From Agromyces allii (lineage in GTDB: Bacteria > Actinomycetota > Actinomycetes > Actinomycetales > Microbacteriaceae), in the NCBI RefSeq assembly GCF_009749385.1, contig NZ_WBIN01000003.1, positions 186,001-250,000 on the forward strand: DNA of 64,000 bases, written 5' to 3'. The translations under genes were made by a program, and so were the position numbers. Within the stretch, counting starts at the first letter, position 1. Each line of letters begins with the position of its first letter. The notes below the pieces were generated by a model that worked only from the letters and a program-made list of their open reading frames with translations, did not search any database and was not told where the DNA came from. Shown here piece by piece: positions 38,331 through 45,375 of this stretch.

Positions 38331-39211
38331 TCGGCGTTCCCTTCTTCTGCGGTGTCTCGTCGCGGGTCTTCGTGGGCGGATGTCGCGAGGTCGGCGTCCG
38401 TGCCGGTGCTGTCGGTCCTTTCGGCGACCCGCGCGACCGCCGGCAGCAGCTCGTCGAGCTCGTCGACGATGACGTCGGCGCCGAGCTCGTGCAGGGTGTC
38501 GCGGCCCACGCCGCGATCGACCCCCACCACGAGGGCGAAGTCGCCGTCGGCTCCCGCCTTGACGCCGGACTCGGCGTCTTCGACCACGGCGCACGCGGTC
38601 GTCGGCAGGCCGAGCAGCTCGGCCGCCCGGTCGAACATGTCGGGCGCGGGCTTTCCGGCGATGCCCTCGCGCGCCGCCACGAGTCCGTCGACCACGACGG
38701 TGAAGCGGTCGTCGATGCCCGCGGCGGCTAGGACCGAGGGGGCGTTCTTGGAGCTCGAGACCACGGCCACGCGGCATCCGCTCGCGATGACCGCGTCGAG
38801 GAAGGCGAGACTCGCGGGATACGGGGCGACGCCCTCGTCGGCGAGCGTCGCATTGAAGGCGTCGTTCTTGCGGTTGCCGAGCCCGTGCACGGTCTCTTGG
38901 TCGGGGGAGTCCGAGACGTCACCCTCGGGAATGCGGATGCCGCGGCTCTCGAGCAGGCTTCGCACGCCGTCGTAGCGGGGCTTGCCGTCGATGTAGGCGA
39001 AGTAGTCGCCCTCGCCGTAGGGCGCGACGCCGTGCGACTCGAGGTACGGCGTGAACAGGCGCGACCACGCGTGCATGTGCACGATCGCGGTCGGCGTCAG
39101 CACTCCGTCGAGGTCGAAGAGCCAGCCGCGGATGCCGCTGAGATCGAGGTCGGCGGGGGTGGGGCCGGCGGGGGAGCCGGGGCGGGTTCTGGGGGTGTCT
39201 GGCGAGGTCAC
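38327..39211 (-). CDS. Beta-phosphoglucomutase-like HAD hydrolase
   Basis: Encodes 294 residues from GTG 39211 with AAAGGA upstream; the frame runs further but lacks conserved sequence there. HAD motifs: I, WLFDLDGVLTPTAIVHMHAW; II, VAVVSSSKNA; III, GIAGKPAPDMFDRA; IV, VVEDAESGVKAG. The cap domain is helical. In the GH65 context it most likely turns beta-glucose-1-phosphate into glucose-6-phosphate. Translation is coupled to the phosphorylase (ATGA). The C-terminal 35 residues are a charged tail. Confidence 0.88.
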   Translation of the reverse strand: MTSPDTPRTRPGSPAGPTPADLDLSGIRGWLFDLDGVLTPTAIVHMHAWSRLFTPYLESHGVAPYGEGDYFAYIDGKPRYDGVRSLLESRGIRIPEGDVSDSPDQETVHGLGNRKNDAFNATLADEGVAPYPASLAFLDAVIASGCRVAVVSSSKNAPSVLAAAGIDDRFTVVVDGLVAAREGIAGKPAPDMFDRAAELLGLPTTACAVVEDAESGVKAGADGDFALVVGVDRGVGRDTLHELGADVIVDELDELLPAVARVAERTDSTGTDADLATSAHEDPRRDTAEEGNAE

Positions 39212-39414
39212 GGCCGTCCTTTCGTCGTGCCGGTCGCGGCTCTGGGGCCAGCCGTTCGATGCTATTGCGCCGGGGTGCGGGAGCGCGAGGGCGGATACCG
39301 GTTCGGAGCATTCACGGAGGGTTTCGGGTGGGCTCGGGGGTAGGCTCCGGCGGCCACTTCGAGGGTGCCGTCTGGGCACCCCCGGCTCGAATGGCCTTTG
39401 CCCCCGCAAGATGT

Positions 39415-39420
39415 TAGGCT
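39415..39420 (+). promoter_or_regulatory. -10 box of tRNA-Leu
   Basis: TAGGCT in GTTAGGCTCTCG, 35 bases before the tRNA gene. The -35 box is not clear. Confidence 0.4.
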
Positions 39421-39455
39421 CTCGTGGCTGGACGCATTCAGGTGCGACCACATTT

Positions 39456-39539
39456 GCGCGAGTGGCGGAATTGGCAGACGCGCTGGCTTCAGGTGCCAGT
39501 ACTCGCAAGGGTGTGGGGGTTCAAGTCCCCCCTCGCGCA
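39456..39539 (+). tRNA. tRNA-Leu(CAG)
   Basis: An 84-base type II tRNA with acceptor GCGCGAG/CTCGCGC, anticodon stem CTGGC/GCCAG with loop TTCAGGT, so the anticodon is CAG (39490-39492), and a long variable arm (TACTCGCAAGGGTG). T-loop GTTCAAGTC. CCA is not encoded. Confidence 0.97.
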
Positions 39540-39556
39540 CAACAACAACACGGTGA

Positions 39557-39589
39557 AACGGCTCGGATCTCGATGAGATCCGGGCCGTT
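39557..39589. terminator. Terminator of tRNA-Leu and the facing Nudix gene
   Basis: Stem of 15 pairs including one G-U (39557-39571 with 39575-39589), 3-base loop, followed by TTCTC. It can serve both directions. Confidence 0.75.
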
Positions 39590-39625
39590 CTCGCATTCGC
39601 GGGCTGCGGCAGGAGCGGGGGCGAT

Positions 39626-40096
39626 TCACACGCGAGCGGCCGCAGCGCGAGCGACCAGCGACTCGCGGTGCTCGAGCACGAACGACTTCAGTGCTTCGGG
39701 CTTCAGGTCGATCGACTCGAACTCGCGCGAGCTCGGGTCGATGCGGTCGACGTCGTAGGTTCCGAGGCCCGGGTCGGTGTACTCCTCGCCCGTGCGGAGG
39801 GTCGCATCGATTCCGGTCAGCGCAGCCAGGAAGAAGTGCTGCACGCCGTGGGCACCACCGTCCCCGAGTCGCAGCACCTGACCGGCGCAGACGGCCGTCG
39901 CCCCGAGCTCCTCGGCGAGTTCGCGGTGGACGGTCGCCTCGAGCGTCGCGTCGGCGGGCTCGACACCCCCGCCGGGCGTGGTCCAGTACGCGGACCGGCC
40001 GGGGCGCTGTCGACGGATGAGCACGAGTCGACCGCGCTCGTCGATGAGGATCGCGCGGGCCGAGCGTCGCGGGGTCGGGAGCGAGGTCGCGTCCAT
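39626..40096 (-). CDS. Nudix hydrolase
   Basis: Encodes 156 residues from ATG 40096 (MDATSLPTPRRSARAILIDERGRLVLIRRQ), eight bases after a TAGCGT box on the minus strand. The Nudix box is slightly degenerate: GGGVEPADATLEATVHRELAEELG has the REL-x-EE-x-G core but D/A where the first Glu is usual. A C-terminal helical part follows. Substrate unknown. It converges with tRNA-Leu and diverges from the ThrE-like gene. Confidence 0.83.
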   Translation of the reverse strand: MDATSLPTPRRSARAILIDERGRLVLIRRQRPGRSAYWTTPGGGVEPADATLEATVHRELAEELGATAVCAGQVLRLGDGGAHGVQHFFLAALTGIDATLRTGEEYTDPGLGTYDVDRIDPSSREFESIDLKPEALKSFVLEHRESLVARAAAARV

Positions 40097-40104
40097 GGTC
40101 GAGA

Positions 40105-40110
40105 ACGCTA
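40105..40110 (-). promoter_or_regulatory. -10 box of the Nudix gene (leaderless)
   Basis: TAGCGT on the minus strand, eight bases before ATG 40096. Confidence 0.5.
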
Positions 40111-40211
40111 GCGGTCCGCGGCGCGGGAGGAGGCGCAGACGCGTGCGCCCGGCGGGCTCGGGTCCTACGCTGGGGGCGAGGCGCGCGGGGGCGCGGCGGA
40201 TCGGGGGCAGC

Positions 40212-42062
40212 GTGGGGGTCCGCTCGGGCGGCTCGGTGCGCGCGCGGCGCGCGGCATCCGGTCGGGGTGCGACGGGCGCTGCGACGGTCGTGGTGCTCGC
40301 GTTCGCGCTCGGCGGGGGCGCGGCATCCGCACTGCTGTCGATGCCCACGGCGGCCGCGGCATCCGTCGTCGGTGTCGCGGATGCCGCGTCGACGCGAAGC
40401 TCGACCGCACCGTTCGAGCCGCTGCCGGTCGACCCCGGCGCTGACGACGACCCGACGCCCACGCCCACCCCGACGCCCACCCCGACTCCGACTCCGACGG
40501 GCGAACCGCAGACGCCGATCCCGACGCCGACCGACGAGCCGACCGAGGCGCCGATCGTGCCGCCCGAGACCGTCGAGCCGGTCGAGACGGCGACCCCGAC
40601 GCCGGAGCCCACGCAGACGCCGGTGCCGACCGTGGTGCCCGCAGTGCCGCCCGCAGCGGCGACCCCGACCACCTCGGTGCTCTCGTGGGTGATCGCGGCG
40701 GTCGTGCTCGTCGCGGCGGCGGGCATCCTGCTCATGGTGCGACGCAGAGGGTCGGATGCCGCGGCGGCCGCTGGTGCCGACGCCGGCCTGATCGCGGCCG
40801 CGACGGGCGATGGCGCGCCCGAACCCCCGGGCGAAGGCGGGATACAGGTCGATGCGGGCGCGACGCTCGCGGCGATGGAGGACATCGGCGCGGCGATGAC
40901 GGATGCCGGGTACTCGGTCGTGACGATCCGCCAGACGCTCGAGGACGTCGCGCGGGCGAACGGGCTGGCGGCGACCGAGATCGTCGTGTTCCCGACGGCG
41001 CTGCTCGTCTCGGTGCGCGGCACCGGGCCCGTGAGCACGGGCGCCGTGACGAGCGGCGAGCGGACGCTGCTGCTGCACCAGATCGACGACCTGCACCACA
41101 TCGTCGAGGACGCGCGCACGGGAGCGGCGGGCCCCCACGACATCCGTGACCGCGTCCGACGCATGCGCGCGCTCCCGCGCCCCTACTCGCCGGTGCAGCG
41201 AGGAGCCGCCTACGTGCTGCTGAGCGCCGGCCTGTCGGTGCTGCTGGGCGCGTCGTGGACCGGCGTGGTGTTCGCGGCGGTGCTCGGCGCCGGCGTCGGC
41301 GCCGTGCTGCTCGCAGGGGAGCGCCTCTCGGGCCGGTACCGGGCGCTGCTCACCGTCGCCGTCGCGTTCTCGGTCGGGATCGTCGTGCTGCTCGGCCTGC
41401 ATCTCGGGTTGGACTCGGGCGTGCTGCCGGCGCTCATCGCACCGCTCGTGGTGCTGCTGCCCGGCGCGCTGCTCACGGTCGGCGCGATCGAGCTCGCGAC
41501 CGGGCAGATGATGTCGGGAGCCGGGCGGCTCGCGGCGGGCGCGATGCAGCTCGTGCTGCTCGCCGTCGGCATCGTCGCCGCGAGTGCGCTCATCGGCATC
41601 CCCGCGATCGAGGCCACCGGCTCGGCGACGACCCTCGGCGTGCTCGCGCCCTGGATCGCCGTCGCGCTGTTCGGCATCGGCATCGTCGTCTACCAGTGCG
41701 GGCCGCGGTCGTCGCTCGCATGGATCCTCGTCGTGCTCTACGTCGCCTACGGCGCGCAGGTGCTCGGCGCCGTGTTCTTCGGCGGCGTGCTGTCGGCGCT
41801 CATCGGCGCGCTCGTCGTCACGCCCGTGACGGTGCTCATCGCCCGTCAGCCGTCGGGTCCTGCTGCGCTCGTGAGCTTCCTGCCCGCGTTCTGGCTGCTC
41901 GTGCCCGGCGCGCTCGGACTCGTGGGCGTCGCCTCGGTGTTGGGCGGAACGACCACCGGCTCGAGCTCGCTCGTCACCATGATCGCCACGATGGTCGCGA
42001 TCTCGCTCGGCGTGCTCGCGGGCACGGCGCTGTCGAGCCGCATCGGGCGGCCGGTGCTCTGA
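40212..42062 (+). CDS. ThrE-like threonine/serine exporter family protein
   Basis: Encodes about 616 residues if GTG 40212 is the start; the exact start is uncertain. A basic head and signal-like segment (GATGAATVVVLAFALGGGAASALL) lead to a Pro/Thr-rich stretch (residues 81-155), one membrane helix (VLSWVIAAVVLVAAAGILLM), a cytoplasmic part with DAGATLAAMEDIGAAMTDAGYSVVTIRQTLEDVARANGL, and a C-terminal bundle of about ten membrane helices. The central domain and bundle match ThrE/YjjP proteins, which export Thr and Ser in Corynebacterium. The TM-preceded Pro/Thr-rich head is unusual. A TACGCT box (40166-40171) is upstream. Confidence 0.78.
   Translation: MGVRSGGSVRARRAASGRGATGAATVVVLAFALGGGAASALLSMPTAAAASVVGVADAASTRSSTAPFEPLPVDPGADDDPTPTPTPTPTPTPTPTGEPQTPIPTPTDEPTEAPIVPPETVEPVETATPTPEPTQTPVPTVVPAVPPAAATPTTSVLSWVIAAVVLVAAAGILLMVRRRGSDAAAAAGADAGLIAAATGDGAPEPPGEGGIQVDAGATLAAMEDIGAAMTDAGYSVVTIRQTLEDVARANGLAATEIVVFPTALLVSVRGTGPVSTGAVTSGERTLLLHQIDDLHHIVEDARTGAAGPHDIRDRVRRMRALPRPYSPVQRGAAYVLLSAGLSVLLGASWTGVVFAAVLGAGVGAVLLAGERLSGRYRALLTVAVAFSVGIVVLLGLHLGLDSGVLPALIAPLVVLLPGALLTVGAIELATGQMMSGAGRLAAGAMQLVLLAVGIVAASALIGIPAIEATGSATTLGVLAPWIAVALFGIGIVVYQCGPRSSLAWILVVLYVAYGAQVLGAVFFGGVLSALIGALVVTPVTVLIARQPSGPAALVSFLPAFWLLVPGALGLVGVASVLGGTTTGSSSLVTMIATMVAISLGVLAGTALSSRIGRPVL
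40452..40499 (+). repeat. Coding Pro-Thr dipeptide repeat
   Basis: Sixteen codons read as (Pro-Thr)x8. The third positions vary (CCG/CCC, ACG/ACC/ACT), so selection seems to act on the protein, though the DNA also has a 12-base near-repeat that could expand or contract. Confidence 0.9.
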
Positions 42063-42189
42063 GTCGCGGGACCGAGCGCGGGGGCGAGCGCGGGACCAGT
42101 GCTGCCCCTGATGCCGCGCTCGGGCGTGCGGCGCAGCATCCGAATCGAACACCTCGGTCGACCGTGCATCACGCGAGAGGAGTCGGACG

Positions 42190-43287
42190 ATGTCACTGAA
42201 TTCCTATGGGCTGCTCAAGGGGCGCGCCGTCGCGAAGCGGCGCGAGGAACGATCCGGGTCGAGCCCGCACTACCAGATCCACCTCGTCGACGACGCGGGC
42301 GCGAACTACCGGATCGCCGTCAACGTGCTCTCGCAGCTCGCGCCGTCGGAGCTGCTGTTCATCGCGGACGAGGACTTCCGGCATCCGCTGCTCGCCGCCC
42401 TGCCCGATGCCTCGGGGTGGACGCCGTTGCCGTCGGCGCCGGGCGGAGCCAGCCTCGACTTCATTCGCGGCAACCTCTTCGACCGCACCGAGATGCGACT
42501 GCTGCCGCCCAGTGCCGACGGACCCGACAACGACCTGGCCGACGTGTTCGACCACTACGTCGACCGTGCGATCGCCACCCCGAGCGTGCAGGTGTACGCG
42601 TTCGGCGAGCGGTGGGGGCCCGAGCAGGCCAAGCCCGACAAGGTCTTCGGCTTCGCGCCGGGCAACGGCGTGCACGACATCCACATGAACCAGGGCAACT
42701 CCGGAACCTTCACGGGCGACGACGGGGTCTTCCAGGACGGCGGCATCCTGTTCCACTTCGTCGACGACGACCGATGGGTCGCGGTGTTCCTCGCGTTCCA
42801 GAGCCAGGCATGGCATACGGATGACGCGACGGGTCACACGCTCGTCGGCGGCCTGCCGGGCACGCCGCAGGGCTCGGGCGCGACGCCGGCCGGCGGATCG
42901 CCGGGGGCCGGGACTCCCGGGTCCGGAACGGCGGTGCCGGGCACCTCGCCCGTCGGCGACGGCGACCACCGGGTGCGCATCGTCGGGGCCCTCGTGAACC
43001 CCGTCGGCCCGGCCCCGGAGGCGGAGTCCGTCACGCTGATCAACACGACGCCCGCGTCGATCGATCTCGCGGGCTGGCAGCTCGCCGACCAGCAGAAGCA
43101 CCGAGGACCGGTGCCGAGCGGCGCCCTGGCCGCCGGCGCAACCGTCTCGTTCGGCATGCCGTCAGGGGTCCAGCTCGGCAATCGCGGCGGCATCCTCACC
43201 CTGCTCGACGACCACAACCTGAAGGTCGACGGCGTCGCGTACACCGCTGACGAGGCGAGGAACGAGGGCTGGACGGTCGTGTTCTGA
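42190..43287 (+). CDS. DUF2278 family protein with C-terminal lamin-tail-like domain
   Basis: Encodes 365 residues; GAGAGGAG precedes the ATG. Residues 1-225 are DUF2278 (YGLLKGRAVAKRREE...HYQIHLVDDAG, VHDIHMNQGN). A Gly/Thr/Pro linker (about 223-250) joins it to an Ig-like LTD domain near 262-365 (VRIVGALVNPVGPAPEAESVTLINTTPASIDLAGWQLAD). No signal peptide is visible, so the protein may be cytoplasmic. Function not established; LTD domains occur with nucleases and surface proteins. A 127-base gap follows the ThrE-like gene. Confidence 0.85.
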   Translation: MSLNSYGLLKGRAVAKRREERSGSSPHYQIHLVDDAGANYRIAVNVLSQLAPSELLFIADEDFRHPLLAALPDASGWTPLPSAPGGASLDFIRGNLFDRTEMRLLPPSADGPDNDLADVFDHYVDRAIATPSVQVYAFGERWGPEQAKPDKVFGFAPGNGVHDIHMNQGNSGTFTGDDGVFQDGGILFHFVDDDRWVAVFLAFQSQAWHTDDATGHTLVGGLPGTPQGSGATPAGGSPGAGTPGSGTAVPGTSPVGDGDHRVRIVGALVNPVGPAPEAESVTLINTTPASIDLAGWQLADQQKHRGPVPSGALAAGATVSFGMPSGVQLGNRGGILTLLDDHNLKVDGVAYTADEARNEGWTVVF

Positions 43288-43300
43288 GGTGCGGGGCACC

Positions 43301-43327
43301 GGTCTCGAGTCGCTTCGCTCCTCGACC
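43301..43327 (+). repeat. Degenerate REP-like element
   Basis: GGTCTCGAGTCGCTTCGCTC and CTCGACC, a relative of the inverted element at 57609-57635. It lies between two converging genes. Confidence 0.6.
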
Positions 43328-43335
43328 CGTCGGAT

Positions 43336-44820
43336 CTACTCGACGGTGGGCGCGGGCTCGGGGGCCGGCGTGCTCGACTCGGCCGGCGACTCGATCTTGA
43401 TGACCTCGTCGGCGCGGTCGGAGGCGAGCGCGGCGTCGGTCGCCTTCAGCTGCTCGGGCGTGAGGCGCAGGCGCTCGGCCTTCGAGGGGCGGATGGCGGG
43501 CACGTCGCCGACGATGGGCACGGGCGTGCGGTAGCGGCGGAACGCGTAGCGCGCCCAGAGTCCGCTCATGGTGCTGAGTCGATTGCGGGCGCCGAGCAGG
43601 CTGTTGATGTGCACGAACAGCCAGGCGGCCCACGCCGGGTAGCCGGTGAGGCCGATGAGCTTGCGGAATCCGGGCACGTGACGCATGAACGACATCGAGT
43701 GGATCACGGGCAGGTTCGCGATGCCCGGGATCTCGCCGACGGCGGAGCGGCGGCCGATGATCGCGAGCTGGCCCTTGTCGTAGTACTCGAACGGCACGGT
43801 CGGCTCGCCGGCGAGGATGCGGATGATCTGCCGGCCGATGTGCCGGCCGCCCTGGATCGCCGGCTGCGCGAGCTGGGGGAAGTCCTGCGGGGCGATCGCG
43901 ATGTCGCCGGCGGCGAAGACGCCCGGCATGCCCACGACCTGCAGGTCTTCGCCGACCCTGATGCGGTCGTGCTCGTCGAGCGGGAGGCTCCAGTACTGCA
44001 CCTCTTCATGGGGTGCGACGCCGGTCGCCCAGATGGTCATGTCGGACGGGATCGACCGGCCGTCGGTGAGCACCACGGCCCGCTCCTGCACCTCGGCCAC
44101 GCCGGTGCCGAGGCAGAGCTCGACGTCGCGGTGCACGAGCTGCTTCGCGGCGTAGCTGCGCAGCTTCGGGATGAACGGCTTCAGCAGCTCCTGGCCGCGC
44201 TGCACGATCGTGATGCGGAACGCCTCGCCTTCGAGCTCGGGGTAGGCGGGCCGGAGACCCTGGTCGCGGAGCTCGGCGAGGGCGCCGGCCATCTCGACGC
44301 CCGTCGCGCCGCCGCCGACGACCACGACGTGCAGGCCGTCGGTGCGCCCCTCCTGCTGGGTGGCCAGTTCGAGGCGCGTGAAGAGGGTGTCGCGGATGCG
44401 GATCGCCTGCGATCGCGAGTACACCGCGAACGCGTGCTCCTTGGCGCCGGGCGTGCCGAAGTAGGCCGTGGTCACGCCGTTCGCGAGCACGAGGTAGTCG
44501 TAGTCGATGGTCTTGCCGTCGAGGAGGCGCACCGACTTGACGTCGGGGTCGATCTCCATGAGGTGCTCGTGCACGATGTCGAGGTTCGGCTGGTGCATGC
44601 GCAGGCTGCGCAGGAAGTGCGTGACGTCGCCCGGGTTCAGGCCGCCGGTCGCGACCTGGTACAGCAGCGGCTGGAAGGTGTTGTAGACCCGGCGATCGAT
44701 GAGCGTCACACGCACCGGGGCCTTCGCGAGGGCCTTCGCGGCATTCACGCCGGCGAAGCCGCCGCCGACGATCACGACGTGGGGGAGCGGTGCGTCAGAG
44801 GGCGTGGTTGTGTGCGTCAC
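43336..44820 (-). CDS. ndh: Type II NADH:quinone oxidoreductase (NDH-2)
   Basis: Encodes 494 residues from GTG 44820, seven bases after a TACCGT box, likely leaderless. FAD site VVIVGGGFAGVNAAKAL, Tyr/Phe-rich segment YNTFQPLLYQVATGGLNPGD (typical of NDH-2), NAD(P) site VVVVGGGATGVEMAGALAEL, FAD site 2 MPGVFAAGDIA, and the quinone-contact AQPAIQGGRHIG. The C-terminal amphipathic region (ARNRLSTMSGLWARYAF) attaches it to the membrane. It feeds electrons into menaquinone without pumping protons. A 60-residue acidic tail follows. Confidence 0.95.
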   Translation of the reverse strand: MTHTTTPSDAPLPHVVIVGGGFAGVNAAKALAKAPVRVTLIDRRVYNTFQPLLYQVATGGLNPGDVTHFLRSLRMHQPNLDIVHEHLMEIDPDVKSVRLLDGKTIDYDYLVLANGVTTAYFGTPGAKEHAFAVYSRSQAIRIRDTLFTRLELATQQEGRTDGLHVVVVGGGATGVEMAGALAELRDQGLRPAYPELEGEAFRITIVQRGQELLKPFIPKLRSYAAKQLVHRDVELCLGTGVAEVQERAVVLTDGRSIPSDMTIWATGVAPHEEVQYWSLPLDEHDRIRVGEDLQVVGMPGVFAAGDIAIAPQDFPQLAQPAIQGGRHIGRQIIRILAGEPTVPFEYYDKGQLAIIGRRSAVGEIPGIANLPVIHSMSFMRHVPGFRKLIGLTGYPAWAAWLFVHINSLLGARNRLSTMSGLWARYAFRRYRTPVPIVGDVPAIRPSKAERLRLTPEQLKATDAALASDRADEVIKIESPAESSTPAPEPAPTVE

Positions 44821-44827
44821 AGGATCA

Positions 44828-44833
44828 ACGGTA
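44828..44833 (-). promoter_or_regulatory. -10 box of ndh (leaderless)
   Basis: TACCGT on the minus strand, seven bases before GTG 44820. Confidence 0.5.
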
Positions 44834-44942
44834 CAGACCCCGCCGCCGCACGTGGTTCCCAGGGCGCGCGGCGACCGGACCGGTCAACGACGCGGACGGG
44901 CCGAGGATGCGCTCGCACGCGGCATCCGAGGCCCTGGAACGC

Positions 44943-45209
44943 CTAGATCGACTCGTCGTCCTTCTCGGACTGCACGGGATCGCTGTCGGGGGCGTCGAAG
45001 CGGTACTCGACGACCTTCTCGTCGTCGACGACGCGCTGGTCGCCCGCGGTGTACCAGAAGATCGACTCCAGGCCGCGGACCGCGGCGATCGACGCGATGC
45101 GCTCGTCGACCTCGCCGTCGACGAGCGCTCGGCGCTCGGTCGTGCCGGCCAACGGTCCGTCGACGTACTCGACCAGATACTCGACCTCGGTGCTGCTGTT
45201 GTCCGTCAT
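44943..45209 (-). CDS. Small acidic protein of unknown function (88 residues)
   Basis: ATG 45209 with GGAGG a few bases upstream. The sequence is acidic and beta-like: EVEYLVEYVDGPLAGTTERRALVDGEVDERI then SIFWYTAGDQRVVDDEKVVEYRFDAPDSD, with the last 12 residues very acidic. No membrane segment. I cannot name a family with confidence; it resembles short conserved proteins of related genomes. Reading opposite to alpha-mannosidase with a shared 166-base spacer. Confidence 0.72.
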   Translation of the reverse strand: MTDNSSTEVEYLVEYVDGPLAGTTERRALVDGEVDERIASIAAVRGLESIFWYTAGDQRVVDDEKVVEYRFDAPDSDPVQSEKDDESI

Positions 45210-45294
45210 GCCTCCAACGTACGCCTCCGGACGGCCGATGCCGAGGGGAAACCGCCTCGGCCGGTCGCGTCGCGCTCGGCGCCGACGCGTGACC

Positions 45295-45300
45295 TAGACT
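45295..45300 (+). promoter_or_regulatory. -10 box for the mannosidase operon
   Basis: TAGACT, 75 bases before the ATG at 45376. A GGAGG is at the start codon. Confidence 0.4.
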
Positions 45301-45375
45301 GCTGCCGCGACACCCCCATCGCGCCGCACCGACGCGGCCGGGCCACGAGGTGATCGACCGATCTGGAGGCGGCAC

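Noticed and set aside
39211-39508. An N-terminal extension of the beta-phosphoglucomutase up to 39508.
   Set aside because: It would run through the tRNA-Leu gene; the GTG at 39211 has a good ribosome site and matches the family start.
40452-40499. A CRISPR-like or minisatellite repeat.
   Set aside because: It is a short coding Pro-Thr repeat without spacers; the window has no CRISPR array.
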